Assembly: GCA_022573605.1 (NCBI GenBank)
Contig: JACZTQ010000223.1
Coordinates: forward strand, 1 to 5,458
Direction of reading: 5' to 3'
DNA length: 5,458 nt
Origin: Pseudomonadota bacterium
GTDB taxonomy: Bacteria > Pseudomonadota > Alphaproteobacteria > Rhodobacterales > Rhodobacteraceae
The notes under the pieces were generated by a model. The model did not search any database. It worked only from the letters and a program-made list of their open reading frames with translations, and was not told the DNA's origin. Both the position numbers and the translations under genes were made by a program. This document shows positions 1-5,458 of this stretch, in pieces. The stretch's first letter is position 1; every line of letters begins with the position of its first letter.

Positions 1-1862
1 TGAACCCGGTGGTGCTGGGCAAGGTGCGGGCCAAGCAGGAGCAGTACGGCGACGACCGCACCGCGGTGATCCCGGTGCTGATGCATGGCGACGCCGCCTT
101 CGCCGGGCAGGGCGTGATCGCCGAGTGTTTCGGCCTGTCGGGCCTCAAGGGCCACCGGACCGGCGGCACCATCCACATCATCGTCAACAACCAGATCGGC
201 TTCACCACGGCGCCGCATCTCTCGCGCTCGTCGCCCTATCCGACCGATATCGCCAAGATGGTCGATTGCCCGATCTTCCACGTCAACGGCGACGATCCGG
301 AGGCGGTGGTCCACGCCGCCAAGGTCGCCACCGAGTTCCGCCAGAAGTTCCAGCGCGACGTGGTGATCGACATCTTCTGCTATCGCCGCTTCGGCCACAA
401 CGAGGGCGACGAGCCGATGTTCACCCAGCCCCTGATGTACAAGGCGATCAAGAAGCAGAAGACCACCCTGCAACTTTATTCCGAGCGCCTGATCGCCGAC
501 GGGCTGATCGCGGCGGGCGAGGTCGAGGAAGCGAAGGCCGCCTTCCAGGCCCATCTCAACGAGGAATTCGAGGCCGGCAAGGACTATCGCCCCAACAAGG
601 CGGACTGGCTCGACGGCCGCTGGTCGGGCCTGGAGACCTCGGAGGGCGAATACCAGCGCGGCCAGACCGCGGCGCCGATGGAGTCCCTGCAGGAGACCGG
701 CGCGGCGCTGACCAGGCTGCCGGAGACCTTCACGCCGCACCGGACCATCTCGCGCCTGCTGGAGCAGAAGCGCAAGATGATCGAGACCGGCGAGGGCATC
801 GACTGGTCCACCGCCGAGGCGCTGGCCTTCGGCACGCTGTTGACCGAGGGCTACCGGGTGCGCCTGTCGGGCCAGGACGTGACCCGGGGCACCTTCAGCC
901 AGCGCCATTGCGGCATCACCGACCAGGAGACCGAGGAGCGCTATTACCCGCTCGACCATATCCGCGAGGGCCAGCGCCATTTCGAGGTCATCGACTCGAT
1001 GCTGTCGGAATATGCGGTGCTGGGCTACGAGTACGGCTTCACCCTGGCCGAGCCGAACGGGCTGGTGCTGTGGGAGGCGCAGTTCGGCGATTTCGCCAAT
1101 GGCGCCCAGATCATGATCGACCAGTTCATCTGCCCGGGCGAGCGCAAGTGGCTGCGCATGTCGGGGCTGGTGCTGCTGCTGCCGCACGGCTACGAGGGCC
1201 AGGGGCCGGAGCACTCCTCGGCCCGGATCGAGCGCTTCCTGCAGCTCTCGGCGGAGGACAACTGGATCGTCGCCAACTGCACCACGCCGGCCAACTACTT
1301 CCACATCCTGCGCCGGCAGTTGCACCGCAGCTTCCGCAAGCCGCTGATCCTGTTCACGCCGAAATCGCTGTTGCGCCACAAGATGTGCGTCTCGAAGCTC
1401 GCCGAGTTGGCCGAGGGGTCGAGCTTCCACCGGGTGCTGTGGGACGATGCCGAGATGGGCAATTCGGAACTGAAGCTGGTGCCCGACGACAACATCGGGC
1501 GGGTGGTAATCTGCTCCGGCAAGGTCTATTTCGACCTGCTGGAGGCGCGCGACGGCGCCGGGCTGGACGACATCTACCTGATGCGGCTGGAACAGTTCTA
1601 TCCGTTCCCGGCGCTGAGCCTGACCCGGGAGCTGGCACGGTTCAAAAATGCCGATATCGTCTGGTGCCAGGAGGAACCGAAGAACCAGGGCGGCTGGTTC
1701 TTCGTCGAGCCGAATATCGAATGGGTGCTGGGCCGGATCGGCGCCAGGGCGGGCCGGGCGATCTATGCCGGGCGCCCGGCCTCGGCCTCGCCCGCCACCG
1801 GGCTGGCAGCAAGGCACAAGGCGGAACAGGAGACGCTGGTCGAGGCCGCGCTGACGCTTTGA
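1..1862 (+). CDS. sucA: 2-oxoglutarate dehydrogenase E1 component (E1o), 5'-truncated by window edge
   Basis: Cytoplasmic thiamine-diphosphate (ThDP) enzyme that decarboxylates 2-oxoglutarate and succinylates the lipoyl group of E2o in the TCA cycle. The frame is open from the left edge (first full codon at 3), so the start lies outside; by comparison with the ~930-residue E. coli enzyme about 300-340 residues are missing. Numbering from the codon at 9: the ThDP/Mg motif is HGDAAFAGQG (26-35) followed by NNQIGFTT (60-67), with D28 and N61 spaced 33 residues apart as for the family's metal ligands. CYRRFGHNEGDEP (124-136) is an E1o signature. The transketolase-like pyrimidine-binding domain starts near 264 and holds WEAQFGDFANGAQ and GPEHSSARIER (399-409). 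The C-terminus has EEPKNQGGW and YAGRPASASPATG, typical family endings. No frameshift or lost motif is seen. sucB follows after 48 bases, indicating co-transcription. Identification is essentially certain from family knowledge. Confidence 0.97.
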   Translation, partial: NPVVLGKVRAKQEQYGDDRTAVIPVLMHGDAAFAGQGVIAECFGLSGLKGHRTGGTIHIIVNNQIGFTTAPHLSRSSPYPTDIAKMVDCPIFHVNGDDPEAVVHAAKVATEFRQKFQRDVVIDIFCYRRFGHNEGDEPMFTQPLMYKAIKKQKTTLQLYSERLIADGLIAAGEVEEAKAAFQAHLNEEFEAGKDYRPNKADWLDGRWSGLETSEGEYQRGQTAAPMESLQETGAALTRLPETFTPHRTISRLLEQKRKMIETGEGIDWSTAEALAFGTLLTEGYRVRLSGQDVTRGTFSQRHCGITDQETEERYYPLDHIREGQRHFEVIDSMLSEYAVLGYEYGFTLAEPNGLVLWEAQFGDFANGAQIMIDQFICPGERKWLRMSGLVLLLPHGYEGQGPEHSSARIERFLQLSAEDNWIVANCTTPANYFHILRRQLHRSFRKPLILFTPKSLLRHKMCVSKLAELAEGSSFHRVLWDDAEMGNSELKLVPDDNIGRVVICSGKVYFDLLEARDGAGLDDIYLMRLEQFYPFPALSLTRELARFKNADIVWCQEEPKNQGGWFFVEPNIEWVLGRIGARAGRAIYAGRPASASPATGLAARHKAEQETLVEAALTL

Positions 1863-1898
1863 TCGCAGAAGAGAGGCCGGAGAATGAGGCCAGAGATT

Positions 1899-1903
1899 AA
1901 GGA
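1899..1903 (+). promoter_or_regulatory. Ribosome binding site of sucB
   Basis: AAGGA lies 7 bases before the ATG at 1911 and supports that start. The 48-base sucA-sucB gap also contains two near-identical 11-mers (GAGGCCGGAGA at 1873-1883, GAGGCCAGAGA at 1886-1896). No terminator is visible, so sucA and sucB probably share one transcript. Confidence 0.75.
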
Positions 1904-1910
1904 TTGAGGG

Positions 1911-3092
1911 ATGACGATCGAAGTCAGGGTGCCCACGCTGGGCGAATCGGTCACCGAGGCCACCATCGCAAGCTGGTTCAAGCAGCCCGGCGAGGCGGTT
2001 GCCGCCGACGAGATGCTGTGCGAGCTGGAGACCGACAAGGTGACCATCGAGGTGCCCGCGCCGGGGGCCGGCGTGCTCGGCGACCACGTCGCCAAGGCCG
2101 GCGACACGGTGGGGGTGAACGCGCTGCTCGGCACCATCGAGGAAGCCCCGGCGCCCGCCGCCGCCGCGGCGCCCGCGCCAGCGCCGGCAAAGGATATCGA
2201 GGACGCGCCGTCGGCGAAGAAGCTGATGGCCGAGGCCGGGCTCGCCGCCGGTCAGGTCCGGGGCTCCGGCCGCGACGGGCGGGTGATGAAGGAGGACGTG
2301 CTCAACGCCGTGGCCGCCGCTGCCGCGCCGGCTCCTGCCCCTGCCCCTGTCCCTGCCCCCGCGCCCCGCGCCCCCGTGGTCGCAGATGACGAAGTGCGCG
2401 AGAAGCGGGTGCGGATGACCCGGCTGCGCCAGACCATCGCCCGGCGCCTGAAGGAGGCCCAGAACACCGCCGCCATTCTGACCACCTTCAACGAGGTCGA
2501 CATGGGCGCCATCATCGACCTGCGCACCGAGTACAAGGCGCTGTTCGAGCAGAAGCACGGGATCAAGCTGGGCTTCATGTCGTTCTTCGTCACCGCCTGC
2601 TGTCACGCGCTGAAGGAGATCCCCTCGGTCAATGCCGAGATCGACGGCGCCGACCTGGTCTACAAGAACTACTGCCATATCGGGGTCGCCGTCGGCACCC
2701 CCGCGGGCCTCGTGGTGCCGGTGGTGCGCGACGCCGACGCGATGGGGTTTGCCGTGATCGAGAAGACCATCGCCGAGCTTGGCGCGCGCGCCCGCGACGG
2801 CAAGCTGTCGATGGCCGAGATGCAGGGCGGCACCTTCACGATCTCGAACGGCGGCGTCTACGGCTCGCTGATGTCGTCGCCGATCCTCAACCCGCCGCAG
2901 TCGGGCATCCTGGGGATGCACAAGATCCAGCAGCGCCCGATGGTGCTGGGGGGCGAGATCGTCGCCCGGCCGATGATGTATCTGGCCCTGAGCTACGACC
3001 ACCGGGTGATCGACGGCAAGGAGGCGGTGACCTTCCTGGTGCGGGTCAAGGAGTCGCTGGAGGACCCGCGCCGGCTGCTGATGGACCTGTGA
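1911..3092 (+). CDS. sucB: Dihydrolipoyllysine succinyltransferase, E2 component of OGDH
   Basis: Core of the OGDH complex: transfers the succinyl group from its lipoyl arm to CoA, giving succinyl-CoA. It has 393 residues, close to the usual ~400. There is one N-terminal lipoyl domain (about 1-77) with the lipoylation motif ETDKVTIEV, lysine K43. A first Ala/Pro linker (79-93) is followed by a peripheral-subunit-binding domain (about 98-134, APSAKKLMAEAGL...GSGRDGRVMKEDVL) that would dock E1 or E3. A second, strongly Ala/Pro linker (135-155) leads to the catalytic acyltransferase domain (about 163-393). The active-site motif is SYDHRVIDGKEA, with H364 and D368 as the HxxxD pair. Sequence style and the adjacent sucA mark it as succinyl- rather than acetyltransferase. 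The ATG at 1911 is supported by AAGGA 7 bases upstream and by MTIEVRVPTLGES, a standard E2o N-terminus. An unknown gene starts 15 bases after the stop. Confidence 0.97.
   Translation: MTIEVRVPTLGESVTEATIASWFKQPGEAVAADEMLCELETDKVTIEVPAPGAGVLGDHVAKAGDTVGVNALLGTIEEAPAPAAAAAPAPAPAKDIEDAPSAKKLMAEAGLAAGQVRGSGRDGRVMKEDVLNAVAAAAAPAPAPAPVPAPAPRAPVVADDEVREKRVRMTRLRQTIARRLKEAQNTAAILTTFNEVDMGAIIDLRTEYKALFEQKHGIKLGFMSFFVTACCHALKEIPSVNAEIDGADLVYKNYCHIGVAVGTPAGLVVPVVRDADAMGFAVIEKTIAELGARARDGKLSMAEMQGGTFTISNGGVYGSLMSSPILNPPQSGILGMHKIQQRPMVLGGEIVARPMMYLALSYDHRVIDGKEAVTFLVRVKESLEDPRRLLMDL
2334..2357 (+). repeat. Tandem 6-bp repeat coding the Ala-Pro linker of sucB
   Basis: Four consecutive hexamers, CCTGCC, CCTGCC, CCTGTC, CCTGCC (one substitution), encode alternating Pro-Ala/Val residues of the flexible linker between the E3-binding and catalytic domains. 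Each unit adds exactly two residues, so copy-number change would alter linker length without breaking the frame. The first linker (about 2145-2189) is compositionally similar but less regular. Confidence 0.8.
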
Positions 3093-3107
3093 GGCCAAGT
3101 CCTGGCG

Positions 3108-3740
3108 ATGACCTCCGGGCGCAAGATCCTCTCGATCGGCATCGACGGCATGTGGATGCCGATGGATTTCGCCCGCCTGCTGCACCTCGTGGTCCGGTTC
3201 TACCGGCTCGAGCAGCTGATCGTGCTCTCGGACGGCGGGGGGGCGAATTTCTTCGCCGACCGGCTCGATGCCGTGGTGCTGAAATACCTCGCCGCCTTCG
3301 ACTGGATCGCGGCCCCGCTGATGAGCGAGAAATTCAACCTGAGCTTCGCCCGGTCGGAGGATTTCGTGCGCGATTTCGGGGTCTCGGACCTGCGGGTCCA
3401 CAAGCTGAACTATGATCCGGCCGGGGCCTCGCCGGGGAGCATCGAGTTCGCCGGCATCGGCTCGATCGTCGATGCGATCTTCGAGGTTTTCCACGACATC
3501 CTGCGGATCAAGCAATCGAGCCAGGCCGGCGCCAACGACAGCCGGGGCCAGTCCGGCGATATCGAGGTGATCTATGCGCGCAACATGAAAGCGAAGGCGA
3601 ACCTGATGAAGGACATGGGCTATTCGGATGCCGAACTGCACGCCATCGTCTCCCCTTCGGTCGAGGACCTGCACTTCATCTCGAACGCGATGACCCAGGG
3701 CAGGATCGTGATGGTGGAGAAAAGCGCGGTGGAGCGGTAG
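3108..3740 (+). CDS. Hypothetical protein between sucB and lpdA; family not recognised
   Basis: I do not recognise this 210-residue protein and assign no function. It looks genuinely coding: its composition is balanced (not the Arg/Pro/Gly-rich style of shadow frames), codons are GC-ending like its neighbours, and the frame is intact. Visible parts: a hydrophobic strand (KILSIGIDG, 6-14); a Met-rich patch (GMWMPMDF, 14-21); an amphipathic helical stretch to about 40; a glycine turn (SDGGGANFF, 41-49); a second mostly helical region (50-90); a strand-strand-helix segment (LRVHKLNYD, then SPGSIEFAGIG and a helix to about 135); a polar, probably flexible stretch (136-150); and a C-terminal helical part ending VMVEKSAVER. 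It has no cysteine, signal peptide, clear membrane span, lipoyl, nucleotide or metal motif, so it is probably soluble and cytoplasmic. The start at 3108 is the first in-frame ATG after the sucB stop but lacks a good ribosome binding site; ATG at 3150 (M15) is an alternative. The 15-base gap suggests co-transcription with sucB. Confidence 0.8.
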   Translation: MTSGRKILSIGIDGMWMPMDFARLLHLVVRFYRLEQLIVLSDGGGANFFADRLDAVVLKYLAAFDWIAAPLMSEKFNLSFARSEDFVRDFGVSDLRVHKLNYDPAGASPGSIEFAGIGSIVDAIFEVFHDILRIKQSSQAGANDSRGQSGDIEVIYARNMKAKANLMKDMGYSDAELHAIVSPSVEDLHFISNAMTQGRIVMVEKSAVER

Positions 3741-3744
3741 AGAA

Positions 3745-3794
3745 TGACGCCATCCGGCGGAATCGGACCGCCGCGCGCGCCGGCCTTTGCGTCA
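3745..3794. repeat. GC-rich nested inverted repeat after the hypothetical gene
   Basis: TGACGC (3745-3750) pairs with GCGTCA (3789-3794), enclosing a second inverted repeat CGGCGG (3755-3760) / CCGCCG (3768-3773) around a 7-base loop. It starts five bases after the stop at 3740. There is no T-tract, so a rho-independent terminator is not supported; it could stabilise the 3' end of the upstream mRNA. The outer arms resemble the GAATGACG end and GCGTCATC head of the palindromic repeat just downstream, so this may be a decayed repeat end rather than a functional structure. Confidence 0.4.
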
Positions 3795-3805
3795 TCCCCG
3801 CGAAG
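3788..3805. repeat. Truncated head of the dispersed palindromic repeat
   Basis: An 18-base segment, TGCGTCATCCCCGCGAAG, is identical to 3808-3825, the start of the full element, and lies exactly 20 bases upstream of it. Only the left arm of the first hairpin is present; the partner GCGGGGAT is missing. It looks like a partial duplication or a broken first copy. Confidence 0.8.
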
Positions 3806-3810
3806 TCTGC

Positions 3811-3874
3811 GTCATCCCCGCGAAGGCGGGGATCTCCTGGAGTGGCGAGAGATTCCCGCCTGCGCGGGAATGAC
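3811..3874. repeat. Full dispersed intergenic palindromic repeat (REP/BIME-like)
   Basis: The element runs from GTCATCCCCGCGAAG to GCGGGAATGAC. It contains two perfect hairpins: ATCCCCGC (3814-3821), loop GAAG, GCGGGGAT (3826-3833); and ATTCCCGC (3852-3859), loop CTGC, GCGGGAAT (3864-3871), separated by 18 bases. The outer ends are also inverted: GTCATCCCCGC (3811-3821) matches the reverse complement of GCGGGAATGAC (3864-3874) with one mismatch, so a single long hairpin can form instead. From memory, repeats with this GTCATCCCCGC/GCGGGAATGAC consensus are common between genes in many Proteobacteria; copy number in this genome cannot be judged from one window. In RNA it could hinder 3' exonucleases or separate expression of the upstream genes from lpdA. 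Confidence 0.88.
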
Positions 3875-3892
3875 GGCGGAGAGGGCGGCGAT

Positions 3893-3918
3893 GTGGATTG
3901 ACGGGGTGGATTGACGGG
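3893..3918 (+). repeat. Perfect 13-bp tandem duplication
   Basis: GTGGATTGACGGG occurs twice back to back (3893-3905 and 3906-3918) with no mismatch. Each copy contains TTGACG (3898-3903 and 3911-3916), which resembles a sigma-70 -35 hexamer. The duplication lies 46 bases before the lpdA start, where a promoter or operator could sit. Confidence 0.85.
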
Positions 3919-3937
3919 AAATCGCGCTGTGTATGCG
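3911..3937 (+). promoter_or_regulatory. Possible weak lpdA promoter
   Basis: TTGACG (3911-3916) is followed after 15 bases by TATGCG (3932-3937). The -35 match is good, but the -10 is poor and the spacing short, so this is only a candidate. It would give lpdA its own transcript, which would make sense because E3 is usually also used by pyruvate dehydrogenase and other lipoyl systems. No regulator site is recognised. Confidence 0.2.
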
Positions 3938-3953
3938 GGACCACCGATTCAGA

Positions 3954-3958
3954 AGGAG
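3954..3958 (+). promoter_or_regulatory. Ribosome binding site of lpdA
   Basis: AGGAG within AGAAGGAGAG lies 6 bases before the ATG at 3965. This strong site, together with the conserved N-terminus that follows, decides the start against the in-frame TTG at 3911, which would add 18 unconserved residues. Confidence 0.9.
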
Positions 3959-3964
3959 AGACAG

Positions 3965-5350
3965 ATGGCCGAGTATGACGTGGTTGTGATCGGTGGCGGC
4001 CCGGGGGGCTATGTCTGCGCCATCCGGGCGGCCCAGCTTGGCCTCAAGGTGGCCTGTGTCGAGGGCCGCGGCGCGCTCGGCGGCACCTGCCTCAACGTCG
4101 GCTGCATCCCTTCCAAGGCGCTGCTGCACGCCACCGAAATGGTGCGCGAGGCCGAGACCAATTTCGCCAAGATGGGGATCACCGCCAAGGGCATCTCGGT
4201 CGATGTGGCGAAGATGCTCGAGTACAAGGACGGAGTCATCAAGGCCAACACCCAGGGCATCGAGTTTCTGCTCAAAAAGAACAAGGTCGATTACGTCAAG
4301 GGCTGGGGCGAGATCGTCTCGGGCTCCGAGGTCAAGGTCGGCGACCAAACCCTGAAGACCAAGAACATCGTCATCGCAACGGGTTCCGAGCCCGCCAGCC
4401 TGCCCGGCGTCGAGGTCGACGAGGAGCGCGTGGTCACCTCCACCGGGGCGCTGGAGTTGACCAAGGTTCCCAAGCACCTGGTGGTGATCGGCGCCGGCGT
4501 GATCGGGCTCGAGCTGGGCTCGGTCTGGGTCCGGCTGGGGGCGCGGGTCACGGTGATCGAGTTCCTCGACGCCATCATCCCGGGCCAGGACGCCGAAGTG
4601 CAGAAGCACTTCCAGCGCATCCTCAAGAAGCAGGGCATGAGCTTCGTGATGGGCTCTGCGGTGCAGGGGGTCGAGAAGCTGAAATCGAAGCTGAAGGTGA
4701 CCTACCGGAAGCGCAAGGACGACAGCGAGCACACGGTGGATGCCGACGTGGTGCTGCTCGCCACCGGGCGGCGTCCCTACACGCAAGGGCTGGGGCTGGA
4801 GGCTTTGGGCGTCGAGACCGAGCGCGGCCTGGTCAGGACCGACGCAAGCTGGCGCACCAATGTTGCCGGCATCTGGGCCATCGGCGACGTCACCGCCGGG
4901 CCGATGCTGGCCCACAAGGCCGAGGACGAAGGCGTGGCGGTGGCCGAGGAGATCGCCGGCCGGCACGGCCATGTCAACTACGGCGTCATTCCCGGGGTGA
5001 TCTACACCGCGCCCGAGGTTGCCTCGGTCGGCCGGACCGAGGAGGAACTCAAAGCGGCCGGACGCAAATACAAGGTCGGCAAGTTCCCCTTCATGGCCAA
5101 CGGCAGGGCCAAGGCGAATTTCGCCACCGAGGGCTTCGTGAAATTGCTGGCGGATGCCGAGACCGACCGCATTCTCGGCTGCCACGTGATCGGCCCTTCG
5201 GCGGGGGATTTGATCCACGAGATCTGCGTGGCGATGGAGTTCGGCGCCTCGGCCCAGGACCTGGCGCTGACCTGCCACGCCCATCCGACCTTCTCCGAGG
5301 CCATGCGCGAGGCGGCGATGGCCTGCGGCGACGGGGCGATCCACGCCTGA
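3965..5350 (+). CDS. lpdA: Dihydrolipoyl dehydrogenase (E3 component)
   Basis: FAD-dependent disulfide oxidoreductase that re-oxidises the dihydrolipoyl group of E2 and reduces NAD+; typically shared by the OGDH, pyruvate dehydrogenase and glycine cleavage systems. It has 461 residues, normal for the family (~460-475). The FAD dinucleotide motif is IGGGPGG (9-15), with E33 as the likely ribose-binding acid. The redox-active disulfide is C42/C47 in GGTCLNVGCIPSKAL. The NAD-binding motif is GAGVIG (176-181), with E199 at the end of the second strand; the acid there fits NAD rather than NADP. The second FAD motif is AIGDVTAGPMLAHKAEDEG, with D308. The C-terminal interface domain carries HPTFSE, with H440 and E445 as the catalytic pair. 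The sequence resembles the mitochondrial/alphaproteobacterial type. All key residues are intact. It lies 224 bases after the unknown gene, behind a palindromic repeat, and is followed by a terminator-like hairpin, so it may form its own transcript or be read through from sucAB. Confidence 0.97.
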   Translation: MAEYDVVVIGGGPGGYVCAIRAAQLGLKVACVEGRGALGGTCLNVGCIPSKALLHATEMVREAETNFAKMGITAKGISVDVAKMLEYKDGVIKANTQGIEFLLKKNKVDYVKGWGEIVSGSEVKVGDQTLKTKNIVIATGSEPASLPGVEVDEERVVTSTGALELTKVPKHLVVIGAGVIGLELGSVWVRLGARVTVIEFLDAIIPGQDAEVQKHFQRILKKQGMSFVMGSAVQGVEKLKSKLKVTYRKRKDDSEHTVDADVVLLATGRRPYTQGLGLEALGVETERGLVRTDASWRTNVAGIWAIGDVTAGPMLAHKAEDEGVAVAEEIAGRHGHVNYGVIPGVIYTAPEVASVGRTEEELKAAGRKYKVGKFPFMANGRAKANFATEGFVKLLADAETDRILGCHVIGPSAGDLIHEICVAMEFGASAQDLALTCHAHPTFSEAMREAAMACGDGAIHA

Positions 5351-5369
5351 ATAACGTTGGGGCGTGGTA

Positions 5370-5396
5370 AAGGCCGGGCTTCGGAACCCCGGCCTT
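5370..5396 (+). terminator. Probable terminator hairpin after lpdA
   Basis: A perfect 9-bp stem, AAGGCCGGG (5370-5378) with CCCGGCCTT (5388-5396), surrounds the 9-base loop CTTCGGAAC, 19 bases after the lpdA stop. The loop includes CTTCGG, which can form a stable UUCG tetraloop. The downstream sequence (CTGCATTACAT) has only scattered T, so termination may be imperfect or factor-aided. Position at the end of the cluster favours a terminator. Confidence 0.7.
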
Positions 5397-5428
5397 CTGC
5401 ATTACATCTGGCCGGGGACGCAATCGGG

Positions 5429-5458
5429 ATGGAGCGGATGGTCAAGCTGCTGGGCATT
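5429..5458 (+). CDS. Possible start of a downstream gene, cut by window edge
   Basis: An ATG at 5429 opens ten codons, MERMVKLLGI, that run to the right edge without a stop. GGGGA (5414-5418) is a possible ribosome binding site 10 bases upstream; alternatively ATG at 5438 could use GGAG at 5431-5434, but that spacing is short. Ten residues are too few to assign a family, and an open frame this short is expected by chance in GC-rich DNA. The only support is its place beyond a terminator and the plausible start signals. Confidence 0.3.
   Translation, partial: MERMVKLLGI

Noticed and set aside
125..1900. Long open frame of 591 codons overlapping sucA in another + frame
   Set aside because: Its product is dominated by Arg, Pro, Gly and Ala with no recognisable motif, while the sucA frame has every E1o signature. 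High GC content keeps the shifted frame free of stops.
1904..2389. Open frame of 161 codons within the 5' part of sucB
   Set aside because: It is a shifted-frame shadow rich in Arg and Gly; the sucB frame encodes the lipoyl and E3-binding domains here.
3089..3415. Open frame starting with GTG overlapping the sucB stop (GTGA)
   Set aside because: The stop/start overlap looks tempting for coupling, but the product is Arg/Pro-rich low-quality sequence and conflicts with the well-composed frame from 3108.
3788..3825. CRISPR array suggested by the closely spaced direct repeat
   Set aside because: There are only two copies of an 18-mer with a 2-base spacer, the sequence belongs to a dispersed palindrome, and no cas gene is present.
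3911..3964. Upstream TTG start for lpdA adding 18 residues
   Set aside because: The extension lies within the tandem duplication and the ribosome binding site. The ATG at 3965 has a strong site at the right distance and begins the conserved N-terminus MAEYDVVVIGGGPGG.
3812..5344. Antisense open frame of 510 codons covering nearly all of lpdA
   Set aside because: It mirrors lpdA codons (rich in His, Gly, Asp, Leu, Ala) and ends inside the palindromic repeat, giving the VIPAQAGI peptide often produced by translating such repeats. No start signal or motif supports it.
5002..5457. Antisense open frame of 151 codons across the lpdA 3' end and terminator
   Set aside because: It runs through the conserved lpdA C-terminus and the hairpin, has no start signal and no recognisable motif.

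Overview
The window is a high-GC stretch of an alphaproteobacterial chromosome, carrying the 2-oxoglutarate dehydrogenase (OGDH) gene cluster. The alphaproteobacterial call rests on GC-rich third codon positions, a mitochondrial-type E3 sequence, the style of the E1o/E2o proteins, and an intergenic palindrome of the GTCATCCCCGC...GCGGGAATGAC type. A Rhodospirillales-like host is my guess; no rRNA or other phylogenetic marker is present to settle it.

Layout, all on the + strand: the 3' two-thirds of sucA (E1o, 1-1862, cut by the left edge); a 48-base gap with a good ribosome binding site; complete sucB (E2o, 1911-3092); after 15 bases, an unrecognised 210-residue cysteine-free protein (3108-3740); a 224-base intergenic region (3741-3964) holding a GC-rich inverted repeat, a truncated and a full copy of a dispersed palindromic repeat, and a perfect 13-bp tandem duplication that doubles a TTGACG hexamer; complete lpdA (E3, 3965-5350); a hairpin that probably ends the transcript (5370-5396); and possibly the first ten codons of another gene at the right edge.

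E1o decarboxylates 2-oxoglutarate with thiamine diphosphate and passes the succinyl group to the lipoyl arm of E2o. E2o makes succinyl-CoA and forms the core of the complex. E3 re-oxidises the dihydrolipoyl group with FAD and NAD+. All key residues visible in the three enzymes are intact.

The core enzymes are ordinary. The parts worth a second look are the unknown protein placed between E2o and E3, and the repeat-rich spacer that separates the lpdA translation unit from the genes upstream. I see no CRISPR array, insertion sequence, tRNA, rRNA or phage gene, and no convincing new multi-gene system.
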